Assembly (NCBI GenBank): GCA_017443945.1
Contig: JAFSXS010000068.1
Location: 28,156-92,155 of the forward strand
Reading direction: 5' to 3'
Source: Synergistaceae bacterium
GTDB lineage: Bacteria > Synergistota > Synergistia > Synergistales > Aminobacteriaceae
Length of the DNA stretch: 64,000 nucleotides
In this document: one piece after another, positions 59,952-64,000 of the stretch
How positions within the stretch are numbered: position 1 is the first letter of the stretch
Layout: each line of letters begins with the position of its first letter
Notes under the pieces: model-generated
What the model was told of the DNA's origin: nothing
Database searches by the model: none
What the model saw: the letters and a program-made list of their open reading frames with translations, nothing else
Program-made: the position numbers and the translations under genes

Positions 59952-59954
59952 TTA

Positions 59955-60095
59955 ATGTGCATGTTCCCTGAAATTTATAACATTTTGGATTTTGTCGCAT
60001 GTGAAGGAGTAAGCAAGGCGAGTTTTACAGCAAAAGAACTCACCAGCAAAATAAAAACTTTAGCGGAGGTATTTAACAATGCAGGAAAAAAATAA
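59955..60095 (+). CDS. Continuation of the interrupted small phage gene
   Basis: 46 aa from an ATG (59955; another at 59961) in the same frame as the previous piece. CMFPEIYNILDFVACEG matches the APQMYTLLSLIAED type segment of the intact neighbour. No good ribosome site precedes it, so it may be the dead 3' part of a gene split by TAG, or reached by readthrough. It overlaps the antirepressor start by 17 bp. Confidence 0.4.
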   Translation: MCMFPEIYNILDFVACEGVSKASFTAKELTSKIKTLAEVFNNAGKK

Positions 60096-60870
60096 CAGTC
60101 TCCAAATTTTTAATTATGAGGAAAATTGTCAAGTTCGAGTTATCGAGCGGAATAATGAATTATGGTTTGTTGCCAAAGACGTTTGTGACATTTTGGGATT
60201 AGCAAATGTAACAGAGGCTTTAAGATCGCTAGATGATGATGAAAAGGGTTTCTTCAGAATTTCTGAAGGAACCTCAACAAAGGGCGGAAATCCAAATATG
60301 GCAATTATCACGGAATCAGGAGTATACGCACTAGTGTTCAAAAGTAGAAAACTTGAGGCAAAAAATTTTTCCCGATGGGTGCGTCGTGAAGTGTTACCGT
60401 CAATTCGCAAAACCGGAGTTTATTCCGTCAATCCCGATACAATAAAATACATGATCACCCGCATTCAACAGCTGCAGGAAGAAAACAGGCGCATGAAGCA
60501 CACAATTGATGAATCACGTCCGAAAACCGCATTAGGGTCAATAGTGTACGCAATGTCGGGGGCAGTTACAGTCCAGGATGCTGCAAATTTTTTGCGTCAA
60601 AAGGGGATTCCGATTGGGCAAAATTTGTTATACCGTCATTTACGCGATAAAAAATTATTATGTTCACGCAAGGGGTCTCAATGGAATAAACCCACCAGCA
60701 AAGCAATGCAGGCGAAATTTTTTAACATTGAGATAACGAACCTCAATAATAACTGTGCTGTAACTGTGAAGGTAACGCCAAAACTTTTGAGCAAGCTAGC
60801 GGAAGAGTTCATGCAGAAATATTTTCCGCTGATTTATGAAATCGACAAGGCAGAACAAAATGACAACTAA
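60079..60870 (+). CDS. Phage antirepressor (Bro-N plus KilA-C domains)
   Basis: 263 aa. Bro-N domain over residues 10-110: FWFVAKDVCDILGL-type segment (here LWFVAKDVCDILGLAN), FRISEGTSTKGGNPNMAII, ALVFKSRKLEAKNFSRWV and REVLPSIRKTG. A coiled linker leads to a KilA-C-type domain (about 155-250) with QDAANFLRQKGIPIGQNLLY and LLCSRKGSQWNKPT. Such antirepressors switch phage gene expression by binding repressors. Confidence 0.9.
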   Translation: MQEKNNSLQIFNYEENCQVRVIERNNELWFVAKDVCDILGLANVTEALRSLDDDEKGFFRISEGTSTKGGNPNMAIITESGVYALVFKSRKLEAKNFSRWVRREVLPSIRKTGVYSVNPDTIKYMITRIQQLQEENRRMKHTIDESRPKTALGSIVYAMSGAVTVQDAANFLRQKGIPIGQNLLYRHLRDKKLLCSRKGSQWNKPTSKAMQAKFFNIEITNLNNNCAVTVKVTPKLLSKLAEEFMQKYFPLIYEIDKAEQNDN

Positions 60871-61042
60871 AATATTACCTTGCCCTGAATGCGGGAGCAC
60901 AAATTTATCTGTCTTGAAGTATTTATCGGAGACTGAGTATTTCACAATCAAGTGTAATGAATGTGATTATGAGACTTGGCGTTATCGTTTTCCAATGACA
61001 TTATTAGAACATTGGAACACTCACAGACGAAGGAAGAAATAA
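60860..61042 (+). CDS. Lar-like zinc-ribbon phage protein 1
   Basis: 60 aa from the ATG at 60860, overlapping the antirepressor end. One Cys4 zinc ribbon: ILPCPECGSTNL and IKCNECDYETW. The pattern LxPCPxCG...CxxC...W-N is that of the Lar (restriction alleviation) family, though this is a short, divergent member. Confidence 0.7.
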   Translation: MTTKILPCPECGSTNLSVLKYLSETEYFTIKCNECDYETWRYRFPMTLLEHWNTHRRRKK

Positions 61043-61047
61043 TTTTT

Positions 61048-61089
61048 TTGATGGGGGAGAGATTTTTTATTTCTCCTTTGTCCCATCAA
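61048..61089 (+). promoter_or_regulatory. Strong hairpin in the prophage leader before the HTH gene
   Basis: TTGATGGG (61048-61055) pairs perfectly with CCCATCAA (61082-61089) and GGAGA (61056-61060) with TCTCC (61072-61076). The Shine-Dalgarno AGGAGAG of the next gene follows immediately; no T run does. It looks like an RNA stability or translation-control hairpin. Confidence 0.6.
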
Positions 61090-61106
61090 GAAAGGAGAGA
61101 AAAATT

Positions 61107-61598
61107 TTGCGTAACAGGTTGGAAAATAGTTTATGCGCTCATGATGAATACACCGTGAAATTTATGCGGGATTTAGGCGGGTTAATGAAGCAGGCCGGTT
61201 TTGATATTAGCACACTAGCAGAACGCATAGAAATATCAAGATCTTCATTGCAGGAGTATAGACGCTGTTTTTCTTTTCCGCGATTAAAAAATTTGATGAA
61301 ATTAGTAAAATTCTTTAACTATGATTTATCGCAAAGCATTAACTACAAAGTCTTTCACAAGGAAATAAATTTTAATGCAGTGCGGTTGAGATTGAAGCGT
61401 TTGGGCATAACCCGTTATGAGTTTCCCAGAATAAAAGGTTATTGTTTCTCTGGGATAAGTCATTTGTTAAACAAGAGATTTAATCATAAGAGTGTGAGGT
61501 TGCTTGCTATGCTGCTGGATTATCTCAATGAGGAAGAGGCGCGCTACGAGTCTGCGACGGGTGAGACTCTCAAAAAAATAAATGGAGGCGGTTATTAA
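61107..61598 (+). CDS. Phage helix-turn-helix protein
   Basis: 163 aa from a TTG with AGGAGAG upstream. DISTLAERIEISRSSLQEY (residues 33-51) has the XRE-type helix-turn-helix form, followed by FPRLKNLMKLVKFFNYDLS, the usual end of a Cro/CI-like DNA-binding domain. The second half is basic and may hold another HTH-like helix set (VRLRLKRLGITRYEFPRI). It is perhaps a phage regulator. Confidence 0.65.
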   Translation: MRNRLENSLCAHDEYTVKFMRDLGGLMKQAGFDISTLAERIEISRSSLQEYRRCFSFPRLKNLMKLVKFFNYDLSQSINYKVFHKEINFNAVRLRLKRLGITRYEFPRIKGYCFSGISHLLNKRFNHKSVRLLAMLLDYLNEEEARYESATGETLKKINGGGY

Positions 61599-61783
61599 TG
61601 AGTGTGAGATTAATAAAATGCAAACACTGCGGAGGTAATGGGCGAATCTGGAAAACTATAAATGGGCGCGAGTCTTATATAGGGATTTGCAATGTATGCG
61701 GTTACATGACAGCTCCGAGTATATCGTGTGAGGTTGTGTATAAAAGGTGGAAGACAGGCCGTGTCGGGAGGGACTTAGGATGA
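61598..61783 (+). CDS. Lar-like zinc-ribbon phage protein 2
   Basis: 61 aa sharing a base with the previous stop. Cys4 ribbon: IKCKHCGGNGRIW and GICNVCGYMTAP, then a Trp in YKRWKTG where Lar proteins have W-N. It overlaps the next gene by 4 bp. Confidence 0.65.
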   Translation: MSVRLIKCKHCGGNGRIWKTINGRESYIGICNVCGYMTAPSISCEVVYKRWKTGRVGRDLG

Positions 61784-62277
61784 GCAACATAAAAAAGTTA
61801 TATTATGACAATAAAGAATTGCGTTACACGGACGATTTCGGCGAAAGATATTTTTGTGTGCGTGATGTTATAAAGTGTTTGGGTTATCATGTAGCGACAG
61901 TAACTAAAATTATAGATATTCTCCAAATGCATAGACAAATATTACGCGTGAGTTTACCTTCAAAAATCTGGATATTTTGTCTGCCTGCAGGTGATATCAA
62001 GAGAATAATAAATCATGCTGCAAAAAAAAATAATGTTAGCGCATTTAAAAAATGGTTTTATGAGTCGGCGCTCACTCATGAAGACCCGCAGACATCAATT
62101 GCGAACCCTCAAAGTTATCAAGTAATCATTAATGGTCTCACGGGAAAAGTATTCGAGTTTTACACTGCAATGTTTGAGAATCAGTCTCAAAAGGTGCATA
62201 CGAGCGGGATAGCAAAATTTTTCAGCAGTCTTGATCAGGAAGTCAAATTGTTTATTTCCAGGGAGGTCAAGTCATGA
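61780..62277 (+). CDS. Bro-N-type phage protein
   Basis: 165 aa from the ATG at 61780 (the longer frame from 61747 only adds residues read through the previous gene). DFGERYFCVRDVIKCLGYH matches the start of the Bro-N domain, and IWIFCLPAGDIKRIINHAAK its middle. The domain is incomplete compared with the first antirepressor. The C-terminal half is unknown. Confidence 0.65.
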   Translation: MSNIKKLYYDNKELRYTDDFGERYFCVRDVIKCLGYHVATVTKIIDILQMHRQILRVSLPSKIWIFCLPAGDIKRIINHAAKKNNVSAFKKWFYESALTHEDPQTSIANPQSYQVIINGLTGKVFEFYTAMFENQSQKVHTSGIAKFFSSLDQEVKLFISREVKS

Positions 62278-62462
62278 GCGAGAAATTAAAGCCGTGCCCA
62301 TTTTGCGGGTGTGAAGCAGTATTAATGACGCATTATGACACAGTATATAAGGAAATTTCGCATTTTGTTACATGCAGTTATTGCGGGGTATGCACGAAAT
62401 ATTATTTGTCAAGTGAAAAAGCTATATCAGCATGGAACACACGAGCGGAGGACAAGTCATGA
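62274..62462 (+). CDS. Lar-like zinc-ribbon phage protein 3
   Basis: 62 aa. LKPCPFCGCEAVLM, TCSYCGVCTKYY and AISAWNTRAE form the complete Lar-family pattern (CPFCG, second CxxC, W-N-x-R). The family's founding member, Lar of Rac prophage, relieves EcoKI restriction and enhances modification. It shares its translation-start block (GGAGGTCAAGTCATGAGCGA-type) with the following genes. Confidence 0.82.
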   Translation: MSEKLKPCPFCGCEAVLMTHYDTVYKEISHFVTCSYCGVCTKYYLSSEKAISAWNTRAEDKS

Positions 62463-62656
62463 GCGAAAAATTAAATAATGACCAGTTAAAGCGTTTGTGC
62501 ATATGCGGTCCGGCAGTTATAACGGTGCTGAAAGAGTTTGAAAAATTTTTATACAAACATAATGAAGAATCAGCAATGCAGGTTGTATCGGGAGTAACAA
62601 AATTTATTCTTTGCGGTACAAAAACTATTGGATTTTTTACGGAGGTCAAGTCATGA
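62459..62656 (+). CDS. Small phage protein without a zinc ribbon
   Basis: 65 aa between two Lar-like genes. It has the same start block (MSEKLN) and 5' untranslated sequence as its neighbours but a different, mostly helical body (ITVLKEFEKFLYKHNEES). It overlaps both neighbours by 4 bp. Function unknown. Confidence 0.6.
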   Translation: MSEKLNNDQLKRLCICGPAVITVLKEFEKFLYKHNEESAMQVVSGVTKFILCGTKTIGFFTEVKS

Positions 62657-63018
62657 GCGAAAAATTAAAACCGTGCCCATTTTGCGGGAAGAAACCGCAA
62701 TTAATAGACGCTGGAATATATTATTACGTCAGCTGCTTTAATGAGTTATGTAAAATTAGTCCTTGCACTCAAGAACACGACACGCCCGAAGACGCAATTA
62801 ATGAATGGAACTCACGCCCGGAAAAAATAATTATGAATGGCGAATTGAAATCATGTCCCATGTGCGGGAGTGCAGCTAAATTAATAGATTATTCAGGCGG
62901 TAGTTATAGCGTTATTTGCAGTAATAGTTATGAGTGCTTGACTATCGAGAAAGAAAATTATAACACTAAGCAGGAAGCAATAGACGCATGGAACACACGA
63001 GCGGAGGACAAATCATGA
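62653..63018 (+). CDS. Double Lar-like zinc-ribbon phage protein 4
   Basis: 121 aa with two ribbons in tandem: LKPCPFCGKKPQLI...CFNELC...INEWNSR and LKSCPMCGSAAKLI...CSNSYEC...IDAWNTR. Each unit ends with the W-N-x-R of the family. It looks like a fusion or internal duplication of the 62-aa unit. The ATG at 62653 has GGAGG in the repeated start block. Confidence 0.8.
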   Translation: MSEKLKPCPFCGKKPQLIDAGIYYYVSCFNELCKISPCTQEHDTPEDAINEWNSRPEKIIMNGELKSCPMCGSAAKLIDYSGGSYSVICSNSYECLTIEKENYNTKQEAIDAWNTRAEDKS

Positions 63019-63407
63019 ACGAAAAATTAAAACCGTGCCCAATGTGTAATCATGACGATGTATTTATTTCCATTAGGTCAGATTCTTACACAAGATATAA
63101 CCCGAAAAAATATTATTGTGTACAGTGTGCTAAATGCGGGTGCAGGTCTCTCGAGTGCGATAATAAAGCTCAGGCAGTTTTTGACTGGAATAAAATTAAA
63201 CGTTCCGAAGATAAAAAACGTCAGGACACAATTTCTAATTTCGCGAAAAATTATATTAAGTCCTGTCCTTTTTGCGGTTATGAAGCGAGGGTTGCAGAGT
63301 CAGAAGGAAGTTTTTATGTTGTCTGCAATCACTGCGGATCCCGTACGATTGAATGTGTGTCATTTATTGATGCTATAAATATCTGGAATACCCGACAAGG
63401 AGGTTAA
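63015..63407 (+). CDS. Double Lar-like zinc-ribbon phage protein 5
   Basis: 130 aa with two ribbons: LKPCPMCNHDDVFI...CAKCGCRS...FDWNKIK and IKSCPFCGYEARVA...CNHCGSRT...INIWNTR. The first ribbon has CxxCN instead of CxxCG. It starts in the repeated GGAGGACAAATCATGAACGA block. Confidence 0.8.
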   Translation: MNEKLKPCPMCNHDDVFISIRSDSYTRYNPKKYYCVQCAKCGCRSLECDNKAQAVFDWNKIKRSEDKKRQDTISNFAKNYIKSCPFCGYEARVAESEGSFYVVCNHCGSRTIECVSFIDAINIWNTRQGG

Positions 63408-63410
63408 TCA

Positions 63411-63914
63411 ATGGCCAGAAAAATGAAGAAGATAATAACCCGCAAAGGAGCCGCCCTCGAAAAATGGTTAGACGATATTTGCACGCAGTTAAATTCAATG
63501 GGTTGTCATGCACACAAGAATCACCCGCGCAGATCTTATGACGGTTTTTATCTTGAGGGTGAGCCGTTTGACTATGAATTTTTCATTAATGGGCAGATAC
63601 ATTGTTTTGACGCGAAAGAAAATATGTCCGGAGTCAATGAATGGCAGATTTTGCACACGGGCGCTATCGGAGAAAAAATTAATGCACGGACAATGCGCGA
63701 GGCAATAAATTTAATGAATTGTGCTAAAGGCGGTGCACAAAGTTATTTTCTCGTTTTCTTCGGGAATGAGAAATCTGACGTGTTTAATAAGCTGATACGT
63801 TTTGATGCTTCGATAATTTATGCAGCCATGATGAACAAAGAAACTCACATTCATTACAGCGAGGGTCAAATTTGGGACTTGGCAAAAATAATCAATGTAG
63901 GAGACAGAGAATGA
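63411..63914 (+). CDS. RecU-like Holliday junction resolvase of phage
   Basis: 167 aa, 3 bp after the zinc-ribbon gene, GGAGG upstream. The nuclease core FDYEFFINGQIHCFDAKE has the D-(x)n-E-x-K pattern of the RecU/restriction-endonuclease-like fold; NHPRRSYDGFY precedes it and QSYFLVFFGN follows. RecU resolves recombination intermediates; phage copies act in replication. It overlaps the methyltransferase start by 4 bp. Confidence 0.75.
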   Translation: MARKMKKIITRKGAALEKWLDDICTQLNSMGCHAHKNHPRRSYDGFYLEGEPFDYEFFINGQIHCFDAKENMSGVNEWQILHTGAIGEKINARTMREAINLMNCAKGGAQSYFLVFFGNEKSDVFNKLIRFDASIIYAAMMNKETHIHYSEGQIWDLAKIINVGDRE

Positions 63915-64000
63915 AGTACGGCGAAATTGTAAATCTCGGCAGGCATAAATTAATGTGTGGAGATGCTACAAAGCGTGAAGATGTGTTAAAACTTGTCGGC
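63911..64000 (+). CDS. DNA methyltransferase (N-terminal start, cut by window edge)
   Basis: 30 codons: MKYGEIVNLGRHKLMCGDAT then KREDVLKLVG. The LGxHxLMCGDAT opening is typical of phage N4/N6 DNA modification methylases of the ParB-methylase-associated type, where it precedes the DPPY catalytic motif. The catalytic part lies outside the window. Confidence 0.75.
   Translation, partial: MKYGEIVNLGRHKLMCGDATKREDVLKLVG

Larger units (their letters stand above)
59016..64000 (+). mobile_element. Prophage early region (left part of a prophage cut by the window edge)
   Basis: At least fifteen small, mostly overlapping plus-strand genes: DUF669, antirepressor-type Bro-N proteins, Lar-like zinc ribbons, a RecU-like resolvase and a DNA methyltransferase. 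This is the composition of a phage replication/anti-restriction block. No integrase, tRNA or attachment repeat can be seen in the 470 bp before it, so the boundary is approximate. Confidence 0.85.

Noticed and set aside
232..63914. High frequency of AAAATTTT and GAGTC/GACTC words throughout
   Set aside because: It is visible in both coding and non-coding DNA and seems to be explained by base composition and codon choice; without counts against a background model I do not claim a signal.

Overview
This window looks like a chromosomal segment from an anaerobic, AT-rich, diderm (two-membrane) bacterium. The gene content fits Synergistota best. It has a complete type II secretion operon including a secretin, a TRAP transporter, oxygen-sensitive radical activator/dehydratase proteins, an L-cysteine desulfidase and rare-sugar genes. 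The phylum is my inference; there is no rRNA gene in the window, and I saw no tRNA or CRISPR array. TTG and GTG start codons are common and are supported by upstream Shine-Dalgarno sequences.

Layout. 1-7.5 kb: the end of a sugar epimerase gene, greA, a BI-1 family membrane protein, an acyl-ACP thioesterase coupled to trkA-trkH (potassium uptake), and a membrane-fused spermidine-synthase-like protein. 7.5-20.6 kb: a Wzy_C-type ligase followed by twelve type II secretion genes (order J-K-L-M-N-C-I-D-E-F-G-H), most of them touching or overlapping. 20.6-24.7 kb: a structured intergenic element, then yedF, a 2-hydroxyacyl-CoA-dehydratase activator, two dehydratase-like proteins and a Se/S-carrier-like protein, ending against a broken ogt gene. 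24.9-31.3 kb: a flavodoxin-like reductase, then on the minus strand a dctP-hydrolase-dctQ-dctM-dehydrogenase operon. 31.3-37.7 kb: a nucleosidase-like gene, a NarX/NarL-type two-component pair, an HD protein, two tandem glycosyltransferases (one with a 13-G tract) and two unknown membrane proteins. 37.8-46.2 kb: an exported cobaltochelatase with an orphan permease, a toxin-antitoxin pair, a methyltransferase-like gene with a pentanucleotide repeat at its 5' end, and cysteine desulfidase with a symporter. 46.3-58.6 kb: aspS, a HELTH zincin, a small zinc-finger peptide with a double-glycine-like leader, a rare-sugar operon (kinase, epimerase, SIS isomerase, DUF4432, lyxose isomerase, Rbs-type ABC importer) and galU. 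59.0-64.0 kb: the early region of a prophage, with two Bro-N antirepressor-type genes, a RecU-like resolvase, a methyltransferase cut by the window edge, and an unusual run of Lar-like zinc ribbons.

The intergenic DNA carries several dispersed repeat families: (A) three copies of a G-quadruplex-type tract centred between direct repeats that match within each locus but differ between loci, with a 50-51 bp period; (B) two copies of a C-rich hairpin with compensatory stem changes; (C) three copies of an AT-rich element with TTTCGGAAA-type ends. These repeats, the zinc-finger peptide, the simple-repeat phase-variation candidates, the Se/S-type redox cluster and the zinc-ribbon array are the least ordinary parts of the window.
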